NCBI RefSeq assembly: GCF_020595125.1
Contig: NZ_JACNMS010000004.1
Coordinates: 265,431 to 329,430, forward strand
DNA from: Jeotgalibacillus aurantiacus
GTDB taxonomy: Bacteria > Bacillota > Bacilli > Bacillales > Jeotgalibacillaceae
DNA length: 64,000 nt
Direction: 5' to 3'
Shown in pieces: positions 55,087-63,440 of this stretch. The position numbers and the translations under genes were made by a program. Numbering within the stretch: the stretch's first letter is position 1; each line of letters begins with the position of its first letter. Under the pieces are notes generated by a model that saw only the letters and a program-made list of their open reading frames with translations, searched no databases and was not told the DNA's origin.

Positions 55087-55293
55087 ATGCCAATAGGTGT
55101 TGGAGGTCCACAACCAAAAGAGGATTATGACTATATCTCTAATAGTGAAGCAGGGGCAGCCGTGGCAGAGGGAAAAGAGGTCCAGTTTATGCAAAACGGA
55201 AAATGGGTGACGATCATCCCGATCTTTCACAATATTTATCTGCTTCAAACCGCCAGTGGATTCAGGGTTAAGAAAGGAGCGGCTGATCAATGA
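55087..55293 (+). CDS. Phage protein of unknown function (68 residues)
   Basis: A 68-residue product; after ISNSEAGAAVAEGKEVQF it has a beta-rich middle (WVTIIPIFHNIYLLQ). No named domain is recognised. ATAGGAGGATG precedes the ATG. Its end overlaps the next small gene by 4 bases. Confidence 0.65.
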   Translation: MPIGVGGPQPKEDYDYISNSEAGAAVAEGKEVQFMQNGKWVTIIPIFHNIYLLQTASGFRVKKGAADQ

Positions 55294-55394
55294 GTGTATT
55301 GGGGATCGCCTTTATCATCTTTTCACTTTACAGTTTTGGCTTGCTAGTTTGGATCTATTATACGGATAAGGAGGCCAGCCAAGATGATCAATAA
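55290..55394 (+). CDS. Single-helix membrane microprotein (34 residues)
   Basis: ATG at 55290 overlaps the previous stop and follows AAAGGAGC. The product has one hydrophobic helix (IAFIIFSLYSFGLLVWIYY) and an acidic tail. Function unknown; the start-stop overlaps on both sides support translation. Confidence 0.6.
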   Translation: MSVLGIAFIIFSLYSFGLLVWIYYTDKEASQDDQ

Positions 55395-55491
55395 ATTAAA
55401 GAGAGTGGTTAATGAGAGGGTTTGGAACCGCATGAGCGTTCAGGAGCGGATCATCTATCTGAAACATTTTAAGGGGGTGAGAATCAAATGA
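55384..55491 (+). CDS. Small phage protein (35 residues)
   Basis: ATG at 55384 follows AAGGAGGCC inside the previous gene; the 35-residue product is basic (MINKLKRVVNERVW) and ends by overlapping the next start. No family is recognised. Confidence 0.55.
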   Translation: MINKLKRVVNERVWNRMSVQERIIYLKHFKGVRIK

Positions 55492-55667
55492 AACCTATGA
55501 CGATTTGGGAGGTCACTCCGGAAAACAAAGATACCCCACCGATTTATGTGGTAACTGAAAGCGATCATATGTCGGCTGCAATTGAACTGGCAGAAGCATC
55601 CGTCCGGTGCGAATATAACGGAATTAAACGTTTCGCATACACGTTCACATTCGACGACAAAAAATGA
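55488..55667 (+). CDS. Small phage protein (59 residues)
   Basis: ATG at 55488 follows AAGGGGGTGAG. The 59-residue product has an alpha/beta pattern (TIWEVTPENK, PIYVVTESDHMSAAIELAEA, RFAYTFTFDD). Not recognised. Its stop codon is the first base of the structured leader of rha. Confidence 0.62.
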   Translation: MKPMTIWEVTPENKDTPPIYVVTESDHMSAAIELAEASVRCEYNGIKRFAYTFTFDDKK

Positions 55668-55772
55668 GCCCACCAGCGGCAACTGGAAGGCTCAGGGTTA
55701 TCTGCATATCAAAACTGTCAAGTTCATGGTAGCAGATAACCCGCATGATTGACAACTATTTTTGCGGGAGGG
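55665..55772 (+). ncRNA. Structured leader ahead of rha (candidate RNA element)
   Basis: Consecutive stems fill the gap: hairpin 1 (TGAGCC/GGCTCA with CCAG/CTGG, 55665-55694); stem 2 GGGTTATCTGC (55695-55705) with GCAGATAACCC (55732-55742); stem 3 CCCGC (55740-55744) with GCGGG (55764-55768). Stems 2 and 3 share CCC. Stem 3 covers part of the rha ribosome site GGGAGGG. TGTCAA in loop 2 (55716-55721) can pair with TTGACA (55749-55754). Confidence 0.6.
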
Positions 55773-55778
55773 TATCAC

Positions 55779-56453
55779 ATGACAAATCAATTAGACCTGG
55801 TATTTGAAAACCAAGGTCAAGCAGCTACAGATTCATTGATAATTTCTCAGGCATTTAACAAACGTCATGATCGAGTGCTGCAGGACATCCGAACTTTAGG
55901 TTGCAGTGATGAATTCAGACTCCACAATTTCGTGGAGTCCTCATACATGAATAATCAGAACAAGGAAATGCCTTGCTTTGTAATGACGAAAAAAGGCTTC
56001 ACTCTTTTAGCAATGGGATATACCGGTCCCGAAGCCATGAAATTTAAAGAAAAGTACATTGATCAATTTGACAGGATGGAAGAGTCCATTCGAACAGAGG
56101 GTGCGGTTTCAAAACCTCTCTCAGATCGCCAGCAAAGAATTCTTCATCTGCAGACCACCTTGGAGCATGAGGAAAAGTTTGTTCAGGTGGATAGCCGTCT
56201 GGAGAAGCTTGAAAAAGATACCCGCATTGATTCATTTCAACAAACCGTGATCCAGAAGCAGATCGGCAGCCGCGTCGCCAGAGTACACCGTGATGAAAAT
56301 TTAAACCCAGATCAGTTGGATAAAAAGAAAATTTATCCGCAACTCCATCGGAATCTAAGAGACTCATTTCGCGTACCTTCTTACCGGGATATCAGACGCA
56401 TTGACTTCGATGATGCTGTGGCGTGGATCAAGAACTGGAGACCGATGATATGA
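55779..56453 (+). CDS. Rha family phage regulatory protein with ORF6C domain
   Basis: A 224-residue regulator. The N-terminal Rha domain (DSLIISQAFNKRHDRVLQDI near 19-38; CFVMTKKGFTLLAMGYTG near 66-83; AMKFKEKYIDQFDRME) is followed by a helical linker and a C-terminal ORF6C domain (near 150-224, FRVPSYRDIRRIDFDDAV). Phages use such proteins as antirepressors. The start ATG at 55779 follows GCGGGAGGG; a farther upstream start would lie in the structured leader. Confidence 0.85.
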   Translation: MTNQLDLVFENQGQAATDSLIISQAFNKRHDRVLQDIRTLGCSDEFRLHNFVESSYMNNQNKEMPCFVMTKKGFTLLAMGYTGPEAMKFKEKYIDQFDRMEESIRTEGAVSKPLSDRQQRILHLQTTLEHEEKFVQVDSRLEKLEKDTRIDSFQQTVIQKQIGSRVARVHRDENLNPDQLDKKKIYPQLHRNLRDSFRVPSYRDIRRIDFDDAVAWIKNWRPMI

Positions 56454-56467
56454 GGGGAGTGGGGAGC

Positions 56468-57193
56468 ATGCCAGTGTTTAAATCAAAGACCGGGAGTGCG
56501 CTTGAACGATTTCAGGCGCACATTGATCGCCATTCTGATCGTGTTTTAAGAATCAACGAAATCAAAGGAAAGATAAACGAATCCTTTTTACATGAGCTGC
56601 ATGAATTGCAGACCGAAGAACGATCACTTGATCGAGAACACTATAAATCTTTTGTCTTTAACATGCTCATCTTACACAAGATGGAGTGCCGTTCTTTTGT
56701 AGAGTTATCGGAGGTTTATGGACGCCAAGCGATCCTAGCTGATATTAATTTAGATCGTTTTTCTAAAACGCGCGTCATTGAAAATTTTAATCGTTTGAAA
56801 GAAATTTACAAAAAGTATCTTACTAATGCTGGAGAGAACATCTTTGAAATGTCGCATATGTGCGAGAGCCTGAACATCGTATTTTCGAAAAGTGAAATCA
56901 AGACTATGTTCTCGGTAACGGAGCAGGAATATCGGGATGCTTCAAAATTTATTGATAAAAGCTTAATATGTGTCCCTTTCATTTGTTCGGTTGGTGATGA
57001 AGCATTAATCGATTCGGTACATGCTGCATTTCGGAAAAGGCTTAACAACTCACCAATGCTGAGAAAAATGATGAGTGAAAAGGTAGAAGAATTTATGCCA
57101 GACTTACCGAGATATCGAATCATTGTTGATAAAGCAATACCAGAAGAAAAGCTGTTTGGCAAGAAGGCGCCGAGTCTTAAAAGAATCAAATAA
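56468..57193 (+). CDS. Phage protein of unknown function (241 residues)
   Basis: A mostly helical, charged protein with no motif I recognise. It lies between rha and the DnaD-type replication gene, where phages often carry recombination or regulatory genes. ATG at 56468 follows GGGGAG; an ATG at 56450 overlapping the rha stop is possible but lacks a ribosome site. Confidence 0.7.
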   Translation: MPVFKSKTGSALERFQAHIDRHSDRVLRINEIKGKINESFLHELHELQTEERSLDREHYKSFVFNMLILHKMECRSFVELSEVYGRQAILADINLDRFSKTRVIENFNRLKEIYKKYLTNAGENIFEMSHMCESLNIVFSKSEIKTMFSVTEQEYRDASKFIDKSLICVPFICSVGDEALIDSVHAAFRKRLNNSPMLRKMMSEKVEEFMPDLPRYRIIVDKAIPEEKLFGKKAPSLKRIK

Positions 57194-57210
57194 ACACAGG
57201 GGGATCTACT

Positions 57211-58029
57211 ATGTCAAAACTGTTAATCAATGAATCACCGCTGCAGGTCCTCCCCGGACTTGCCGTGAAGATTGGGCTAAATGAAGCGGTTATCCTGCAA
57301 CAGATGCATTACTGGCTGAATCACTCCAAGAATTTTCGTGATGGTCGCAAATGGGTGTTTAAGACTTATCGAGAGTGGCAACTTGAATTTCCCTTCTGGA
57401 CAGAGAGAACGGTTAAACGAGTGTTTGCCAGTCTGGAAAAAATGGAGCTTGTGATCAGTACCTCAGAGTACAACGAAATGAGTATTGATAAGACAAAATG
57501 GTACTCCATTGATTACGACAAACTGGAAGAAATCACGATAGACGCTTTTGGTCCGTCCATAGTGACAAATTGTCCCGTCGATGGTGACAAAATGGCACGT
57601 CCAGAGGGACAGATTGTCACTACCAATAACCATAAGACTACATCATTAGATTTTAATAATAATAATGACCAGGCTGAGCCTGAGTCTGAAAAACCAAAAG
57701 CGAAAGACGAAGATCAAAACCCGATTCGATTTTATGAGCGCAACATCGGCCCGGCATCCCCTTACCTGATGAACGAGATCTTACAGTGGGCTGATGAATA
57801 CTCTGACACGCTGATCATTGAAGCCATGAAGCGATCACTTGAAGCGAATAAGCGGTCATGGGGTTATATCAAAAGTATCTTGATGGAATGGGTGCATAAA
57901 AACGTTCGAACGATTGAAGACATACAGGCCCTGGATATCGAATTTAAAAACAGCCGCTCCGCAGTGGCAGGGAATAAACAGGCGAAACGAAAGAGGCCGG
58001 GCGAGGAGGATCTGAACCTCGATGACTAA
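57211..58029 (+). CDS. DnaD-like phage replication initiator
   Basis: A 272-residue protein like phage replisome organisers. An N-terminal winged-helix domain (LNEAVILQQMHYWLNHSKN near 25-43; WTERTVKRVFASLEKMELV near 63-81) is followed by an acidic linker and a DnaD/DnaB_2 domain (IRFYERNIGPASPYLMNEIL near 165-184; WGYIKSILMEW near 210-220). It should bind the phage origin and help load helicase. CAGGGGGAT precedes the ATG. Overlaps the next gene by 8 bases. Confidence 0.88.
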   Translation: MSKLLINESPLQVLPGLAVKIGLNEAVILQQMHYWLNHSKNFRDGRKWVFKTYREWQLEFPFWTERTVKRVFASLEKMELVISTSEYNEMSIDKTKWYSIDYDKLEEITIDAFGPSIVTNCPVDGDKMARPEGQIVTTNNHKTTSLDFNNNNDQAEPESEKPKAKDEDQNPIRFYERNIGPASPYLMNEILQWADEYSDTLIIEAMKRSLEANKRSWGYIKSILMEWVHKNVRTIEDIQALDIEFKNSRSAVAGNKQAKRKRPGEEDLNLDD

Positions 58030-58372
58030 AAGAGAGCTGCTACAACTCTTTAAGACAATCGCTCATGTGTATCCGTCATTTGATTGGGACCAGGGCAAGA
58101 TCGATGTCTGGCACCGAATGATTAAGGATCAGGATTACGAAGCAACGGAGCGGGTGCTTGATGCTTACATGCAAGATAACCGATTCCCGCCGACTATCGC
58201 TGATCTGAGGGTTAAATCAGCAGGCTTACAACTCAACGTACCGGACCTGCAGGAAACTAAGCAATACATCAATACCAAACTGGCCGAAGGGTCACAGTCA
58301 GCTACCGGAAATCACCCGGAGCGGCTGAAAGCACTGGAAACCATACGAAAGGGGTTGGGGATCCGTGACTAA
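58022..58372 (+). CDS. Helicase loader/inhibitor, G39P-like
   Basis: The 116-residue protein resembles the phage SPP1 G39P family: helical N terminus TKRELLQLFKTIAHVYPSFD, then WHRMIKDQDYEATERVLDAY, and a disordered C-terminal half. Such proteins hold the phage DnaB-type helicase and deliver it to the initiator. The DnaD-loader-helicase order supports this. Confidence 0.83.
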   Translation: MTKRELLQLFKTIAHVYPSFDWDQGKIDVWHRMIKDQDYEATERVLDAYMQDNRFPPTIADLRVKSAGLQLNVPDLQETKQYINTKLAEGSQSATGNHPERLKALETIRKGLGIRD

Positions 58373-59711
58373 AATGGACATACAGCTTTACAGCAAGGAA
58401 TCAGAGGATGATGTGATTAGCTCGATCATGATCAAGCCAGAACTGATTGATGATTTATCAGTTAAACCACTCCACTTTTTCCAGCATAAGCACCGATATT
58501 TGCTGAAAACAATGATCAGCATGAGAGATGAACAGATACCAATAGATATCTCAACGCTGGCGGATCGACTGAAGCGGGAGGGGCATTTAAAAACTGCCGG
58601 CAATGTGACAGGGCTGCTTGAGTTTATGAATATGGCCTTTACCACAACTATCGAGAATCTGAGATACAAAGAAAAGATCATAAAAGAGAATCATCAGTAT
58701 CGTAGTTTGCTAGACCTCTCTAAGGAGCTGCAGGATATCGCCCGGGAGCAGCGTGATCTATCTGAGGTTGCCCTTGTGGCGGACAAGCTCACGAACATTG
58801 ACTCATTTGAGCAGAATAAGCGTGAATCCATCAAGGACGTGCTGGTAAAGGTGTACGACAACATTGAGTCCCGCTCCAGCCAACTGCAAGACGTGACTGG
58901 CATTAAAACCGGATTCTCCGATGTAGACCGGATCCTGAATGGTTTACATGAAACAGAGTTGTCCATCGTTGCCGCCCGACCGTCTATCGGTAAAACAGCC
59001 CTTGCTCTTAACTTTGGCACAGGCATAACGAAATCAAGCAGAGCTATCCCAGTGATCTACTCGTTAGAAACAACGAGTGAGAAGCTGGTTGAGCGTCAGT
59101 TAGTCGCAACCGGTAATTTGGACGCGCAGAGAGTCAGAACAGGCCATATCGCAGAAGCTGAATGGAGAAGGATCACATACGCGATGGGTGAGTTAAGCAA
59201 TAAAGAAATGTTTTACCACGATCTCTCCCGGTGCACACCAGGTTACATACGGAGTGACTTGAAGCAACTGAAGAAACAGTTTCCCGATCGTAACTTTGTT
59301 GCCATCATTGATCACCTGCAGCTTATGAGCTCTGATCGCCGGGAACCGAACCGTAACCTTGAAGTCGGAGCCATTACACGAGATCTGAAAATGATTGCCA
59401 AAGACCTTGATGTACACGTCATGTTGCTCTCCCAGCTATCCAGAGGTGTAGAGTCCCGTCAGGATAAACGCCCGATGATGAGCGATCTACGTGACTCAGG
59501 AGAGGTGGAGCAAAATGCGGATGTCATTGCCTTCCTGTACCGCGACGATTATTACGACAAGGAAAGCGAAAATCAAAACATCCTTGAGTTTATCGTTGCC
59601 AAGCAGCGTAATGGCCCGGTCGGCACCGTACAGCTGGCATTTATGAAAGAAATGAATAAATTCGTGAACCTGGAAAGAAGGTTGGACCATGCAGATCAAG
59701 CTGTTGTATGA
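58365..59711 (+). CDS. DnaB-like replicative helicase
   Basis: A 448-residue hexameric helicase of the phage fork. The N-terminal domain (SSIMIKPELIDDL near 14-26) and linker precede the RecA-type core: Walker A ARPSIGKTALALN near 203-215, Walker B FVAIIDHLQLMS near 315-326, and LLSQLSRGVESR near 357-368 with DLRDSGEVEQNADVI near 376-390. Start GTG at 58365 overlaps the loader; ATG at 58374 is an alternative. Confidence 0.94.
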   Translation: MTKMDIQLYSKESEDDVISSIMIKPELIDDLSVKPLHFFQHKHRYLLKTMISMRDEQIPIDISTLADRLKREGHLKTAGNVTGLLEFMNMAFTTTIENLRYKEKIIKENHQYRSLLDLSKELQDIAREQRDLSEVALVADKLTNIDSFEQNKRESIKDVLVKVYDNIESRSSQLQDVTGIKTGFSDVDRILNGLHETELSIVAARPSIGKTALALNFGTGITKSSRAIPVIYSLETTSEKLVERQLVATGNLDAQRVRTGHIAEAEWRRITYAMGELSNKEMFYHDLSRCTPGYIRSDLKQLKKQFPDRNFVAIIDHLQLMSSDRREPNRNLEVGAITRDLKMIAKDLDVHVMLLSQLSRGVESRQDKRPMMSDLRDSGEVEQNADVIAFLYRDDYYDKESENQNILEFIVAKQRNGPVGTVQLAFMKEMNKFVNLERRLDHADQAVV

Positions 59712-59958
59712 ATCGGCAGTCCGAGGAAAGATGAAGGCGCTCGCCCTGATGATTGATTATGTGGTCAATGAGAAAAAGACACTCAGCTTTAAGGATCATG
59801 TCGGAAACTTGAACAGATATATGCTACCGAAGCATCAGGTCCGGATGAACAAACTGCTGAATGAGTATAAACAGCAAAAGCAGCATGATCCGGAATGGCC
59901 GCTATACGATCTGTTTAAAAAGGATGGTGAAAAAAGTGAAGTCAAGAAGTCACAGTAA
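59689..59958 (+). CDS. Phage protein of unknown function (89 residues)
   Basis: A basic helical 89-residue protein overlapping the helicase end by 23 bases and the RecU-like start by 23. No family is recognised; the position suggests a role in replication or recombination, which is inference. Confidence 0.65.
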   Translation: MQIKLLYESAVRGKMKALALMIDYVVNEKKTLSFKDHVGNLNRYMLPKHQVRMNKLLNEYKQQKQHDPEWPLYDLFKKDGEKSEVKKSQ

Positions 59959-60451
59959 CCGTGGCAAGGTGCTTGAAACCTATATCGACATGGCTAACAT
60001 CAAGTACCGCCAGAGCGGCCGCGCAGAGATCATTAAGCAGTATCCGGAAGTAAAAGCCACAATGACCGATGGTGCCCGGATTCGGAGCGGGTTTTTCAAA
60101 TCAAAAGGTGCGCCTGATTATATCGGACTGATCGGCAGCCTGCCAGTTTGTTTTGATGCCAAACAAACAGCAAGCAAAACGAACTATGAACTGAAAAACA
60201 TCCACGATCATCAGGTGCAATACTTTAACCGGTGGTCCGCGCAGGGTGGCAAGGCATTCTTGATCGTCTGTTTTACAGCATTAAACGAAACGTACCTGCT
60301 ACCCCATGAAGTGCTAAGAGAGCGCTGGCAGGCGGCGGTAGACGGTGGAGTGAAGAACATCCCGCTCACAGTGTTTAAAGAGCAGGGGATTGAGATTAAG
60401 TCAGGGAGCGGTTTAACCATCGATTGGTTGCCGGCAGTAACGGAGGAATAG
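59936..60451 (+). CDS. RecU-like Holliday junction resolvase
   Basis: A 171-residue nuclease like phage RecU proteins. SHSNRGKVLETYIDMANIKYR near residues 5-25 is the RecU-type start (catalytic Glu), KGAPDYIGLIG near 57-67 gives the acidic Asp, and CFDAKQTASKTNYEL near 72-86 gives the D-x-K pair. The start is uncertain: GTG at 59936 is chosen; ATG at 59924 and GTG at 59927 are possible. Confidence 0.83.
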   Translation: MKSRSHSNRGKVLETYIDMANIKYRQSGRAEIIKQYPEVKATMTDGARIRSGFFKSKGAPDYIGLIGSLPVCFDAKQTASKTNYELKNIHDHQVQYFNRWSAQGGKAFLIVCFTALNETYLLPHEVLRERWQAAVDGGVKNIPLTVFKEQGIEIKSGSGLTIDWLPAVTEE

Positions 60452-60456
60452 CATTC

Positions 60457-60663
60457 ATGCAGTGTGTAAGCTGTCATCAAGAAATGACACAGATGAATCA
60501 AATTGAACTGAAATACTATTGCTTTTATCAATACAAATGCACTCTCTGTCAGGCAACTGGATCAACGATTTTAGACAGTGATGGGACGTTAACAAATTTT
60601 AAGTGGAGAGCGGGGACAGGTGATGAATCTATCAAAACTATTCGATATGCAAAGGAAACTTGA
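60457..60663 (+). CDS. Small zinc-ribbon phage protein (68 residues)
   Basis: Two CxxC pairs, CVSC (residues 3-6) and CTLC near 28-31, fit a zinc ribbon. GGAGGAATAG precedes the ATG at 60457. Function is unknown. It overlaps the dUTPase gene by about 40 bases. Confidence 0.68.
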   Translation: MQCVSCHQEMTQMNQIELKYYCFYQYKCTLCQATGSTILDSDGTLTNFKWRAGTGDESIKTIRYAKET

Positions 60664-61162
60664 TGAGAGGATCGGACGTGAACATCCGCCGCAGCCAGGT
60701 GAGGATCGTATGGCTAAGAAAATATTAGCCTTGCAGGTTGAGTTGGGGGAACTTGCGAATGAGTGGAGAGGTTTTAAGTTTTGGAGTAATGATCAGGAGC
60801 CGAGGTCTAAAGGCGAATGGATACGTTCGACAGGCATTGAGAATGGCAAATTCATTGACGTTTATAAAAACCCTCTACTCGAAGAATACGTTGACTGCCT
60901 GCATTTTATTCTTAGTATTGGAAACTCCTTAGAAAATATGAATGTTACATTCTACTCTAAGAAACATGAGAACCTATTGACTCAATTCATTGAGATTCAA
61001 GGAACGATCTATGAGTTAATAGCTTTTCCTGGAGAATTCGGTCTTTTGCTAAGTGAGTTCATTGGACTTGGCGAAATGCTCGGATTCAAATGGGAAGAAA
61101 TCGAAGAAGCTTATATTCAGAAAAACGAAGTTAACTTTGCCCGGCAGGATAATGGCTACTAA
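60623..61162 (+). CDS. dUTPase (dimeric, all-alpha type)
   Basis: The 179-residue protein is of the dimeric dUTPase family: MQRKLDERIG near 8, the metal-binding QVELGELANEWRGFKFW near 37-53 (ExxE), and EEYVDCLHFILSIGNSL near 92-108 (ExxD). It converts dUTP to dUMP, keeping uracil out of phage DNA. ATG at 60623 is used; GTG at 60620 is one codon upstream. Confidence 0.87.
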   Translation: MNLSKLFDMQRKLDERIGREHPPQPGEDRMAKKILALQVELGELANEWRGFKFWSNDQEPRSKGEWIRSTGIENGKFIDVYKNPLLEEYVDCLHFILSIGNSLENMNVTFYSKKHENLLTQFIEIQGTIYELIAFPGEFGLLLSEFIGLGEMLGFKWEEIEEAYIQKNEVNFARQDNGY

Positions 61163-61277
61163 GGGCGATAAGTTTCACGCCCTTGTCACGGTTGAAAAAA
61201 CGAAAAAGCAGGTACCCACTGTTATCAGAGTTGAGGGCAAGAAATATGTCCTGGTACATGAGGACACGATGAAATGA
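61152..61277 (+). CDS. Small phage protein (41 residues)
   Basis: ATG at 61152 overlaps the dUTPase end by 11 bases and follows GGCAGGAT. The basic product (ATKGDKFHALVTVEKTKKQ) is beta-rich; not recognised. Confidence 0.5.
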   Translation: MATKGDKFHALVTVEKTKKQVPTVIRVEGKKYVLVHEDTMK

Positions 61278-61317
61278 CATATCTGACACACGATGCGTCG
61301 CAGAAAGGAGGGCTTAC

Positions 61318-62127
61318 ATGAAAAGGATCTTAAATTATCCAGGTAGTAAGTGGAGTATGGCCAGTTGGATTATTGATCACATGCCGCAACACGAAGTTTA
61401 TCTGGAACCATTCTTCGGATCTGGGGCAGTCTTTTTCAATAAAGCACCGGTGAAGATCGAAACAATAAACGATCTTGATAGCCGTATAGTCAATCTTTTC
61501 AGAGTAATACGGGACAATCCTGAAGAACTTTCAAGATTGGTAGCCTTTACCCCATTATCAAGAGAAGAGTACAAGAACAGTTACGAGGCCCATCCGGATC
61601 CCTTGGAAGATGCTCGACGATTCTTAATCCGGTGCTGGCAGGCGATTGGTGCAAAGACATCTGACATTACAGGGTGGAGAGCTTCCATATCAGCTAACAG
61701 CCCGAATAACACTAAACAGTGGGATACCATTCCTTCGGTTATTACAGAAGTGGCCAGTCGATTAAAAAACGCTCAGATAGAAAATCAAGATGCACTGCAA
61801 CTGATTCAACGCTATAACCGCGAGAACGTTTTAATATATGCTGATCCTCCTTATGTAAGGTCCACTCGAACCAACAGGCATTATGCTCATGAAATGGATC
61901 TTCAAGGTCATATGGATTTACTTGAAGTGTTAAGAGACCATCAGGGACCGGTCATTCTGTCAGGCTACGACAGTGAGCTATATCGGCAGTATTTATCAGA
62001 TTGGCATACAGAAGAAAGGATGGTATCTGCAGAGGCAGGAGTGCGAAAAAAAGAAAGTCTTTGGATTAATCCTGCAGCTGCTAATCAAATGCGGCAAATA
62101 ACTTTGTTTGAAATGGGGTCTAGTTAA
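61318..62127 (+). CDS. DNA adenine N6-methyltransferase (Dam/D12 class)
   Basis: A 269-residue alpha-class adenine methylase: YPGSKWSMASWIIDHMP near residues 5-21 and LEPFFGSGAVFFNK near 29-42 (SAM site FxGxG), the catalytic DPPY in VLIYADPPYVRS near 176-187. No restriction gene lies beside it, so it is an orphan, perhaps protecting phage DNA. The recognition site cannot be told. AAAGGAGGGC precedes the ATG. Confidence 0.92.
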   Translation: MKRILNYPGSKWSMASWIIDHMPQHEVYLEPFFGSGAVFFNKAPVKIETINDLDSRIVNLFRVIRDNPEELSRLVAFTPLSREEYKNSYEAHPDPLEDARRFLIRCWQAIGAKTSDITGWRASISANSPNNTKQWDTIPSVITEVASRLKNAQIENQDALQLIQRYNRENVLIYADPPYVRSTRTNRHYAHEMDLQGHMDLLEVLRDHQGPVILSGYDSELYRQYLSDWHTEERMVSAEAGVRKKESLWINPAAANQMRQITLFEMGSS

Positions 62128-62164
62128 AGATCACAAAGGTTAAATATTACACGAGGCGTCTCGA

Positions 62165-62614
62165 CTATAGAACTTTGTATTTTTTAAGAATTATCATGTA
62201 TAAATGGGCTCCAGTATACCCGACTAAATAAACGAAAAATGTAAAAAAGATGTTCCAACCGTTATGGTAACTGATCTTATCTAAAAATACAGCCATCAAT
62301 TCTAGTGAGGTAAACGTGATACTGAATAATAAAATTAGCCAATGTGAATTGATTAAATTTTTTATATTTAGATATCCAAATAGTGATGCTATAAAAGGAA
62401 AATATCCAACATTGTAGGGGAATGCTGACAAGGAACCATTTTTCTCATACACCGGGGAAACTGTCCAATAAAGTCCGGAGCCCCAATCGTTACTTGTGAA
62501 AGCAATTGCTATACCTAAAGGATACATGAGAATGATGATTTTCGGATTTTGTTTAAATAAATACAGCGTTAAGATTCCAGGAAGTACTAGGCCGATTAAA
62601 ACATTGGTTAACAT
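62165..62614 (-). CDS. Membrane protein of unknown function (149 residues, moron-like)
   Basis: A 149-residue protein with about five hydrophobic helices (near 3-20, 28-44, 68-85, 90-110, 120-140) and little else. It is the only gene on the minus strand inside the early region and is AT-richer than its neighbours. AGGAGGCC precedes the ATG at 62614. Its pattern resembles small Bacillus CBO0543-type membrane proteins, but I am unsure. A lysogenic-conversion (moron) gene is one reading. Confidence 0.7.
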   Translation of the reverse strand: MLTNVLIGLVLPGILTLYLFKQNPKIIILMYPLGIAIAFTSNDWGSGLYWTVSPVYEKNGSLSAFPYNVGYFPFIASLFGYLNIKNLINSHWLILLFSITFTSLELMAVFLDKISYHNGWNIFFTFFVYLVGYTGAHLYMIILKKYKVL

Positions 62615-62735
62615 GATGTGGCCTCCTTCTCTTTTATCTCTAGTATCCCAAGTTCGAAGATTTTCAATTCTAAACAACAAATAATTCGTTTAAATGCACA
62701 TACCGAACAAGATGTGAACCAAAGGAGGGGAAATA

Positions 62736-63041
62736 TTGGACATTAAAAAAGGATACACAAATAGAGGATTTCAAGATATTGAATTTAGAGATATAAATAG
62801 TGTGAGCTGTAGCATTCAAAAATCTTCTTTAGCGACAGAGGATGCAATTTGGTTTGGTGTAAATGACGCGGATCCTAAAATATTGGCGTCTAAAACCAAA
62901 GAAGGTGGAACTGGCTGGGTAACTCACGACATTCCAAAAGAAGTATTACTTACTACAAGAATGCACTTAACACAAGACCAAGTTAAAGATTTGTTACCAA
63001 TCTTACAAACATTTGCTGAAACAGGTCGATTACCAGATTAA
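62736..63041 (+). CDS. Conserved phage protein of unknown function (101 residues)
   Basis: Start TTG at 62736 follows AAAGGAGGGG. The product has a patterned core (FRDINSVSCSIQKSSLATED, IWFGVND) and ends MHLTQDQVKDLLPILQTF. I recall similar phage proteins, without a function. Confidence 0.7.
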   Translation: MDIKKGYTNRGFQDIEFRDINSVSCSIQKSSLATEDAIWFGVNDADPKILASKTKEGGTGWVTHDIPKEVLLTTRMHLTQDQVKDLLPILQTFAETGRLPD

Positions 63042-63083
63042 TGCAGCACTCCAAAAATAATATGCATCAAAAGGAGAATGAAA

Positions 63084-63395
63084 ATGGCTAAAATGGTTGT
63101 TGAACTATCTATTACTCAAACGCATACGGTACAGGTTGTTGTCGATGGAGAATTCGAAGATAAAAAAGACCCTGCTATTGATAAATTAGCAAAACTCGCT
63201 GCAGACAATATGAATCATGAGCATTGGGAACATGAAACCACTGAATTTGAAATTCAAAACGTTTCACCAGTACCCGAAACCTTTTCCTCATACCACCATG
63301 ATTTATTAGCGGCAGGTTACTCACTGGAACAAATAAAAGATTATTCAGATGATGATGCAGAGGCTGAAATTGATGCCATAAAAGATTCTATTTAA
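63084..63395 (+). CDS. Phage protein of unknown function (103 residues)
   Basis: A 103-residue acidic protein; a beta-rich start (VVELSITQTHTVQVVVDGEF) leads to an acidic, helical end. GGAG at 63073 suits the ATG at 63084 better than that at 63078. Not recognised. Confidence 0.65.
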   Translation: MAKMVVELSITQTHTVQVVVDGEFEDKKDPAIDKLAKLAADNMNHEHWEHETTEFEIQNVSPVPETFSSYHHDLLAAGYSLEQIKDYSDDDAEAEIDAIKDSI

Positions 63396-63440
63396 GTCAG
63401 ATCTCGAAAAAATTCCACGTCGTAGAGAGGAGCCTGAAAC

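Noticed and set aside
55749..55754. TTGACA ahead of rha as a promoter -35
   Set aside because: A -10 at normal spacing would fall on the rha ribosome site and start codon; pairing with loop 2 of the leader is a better reading.
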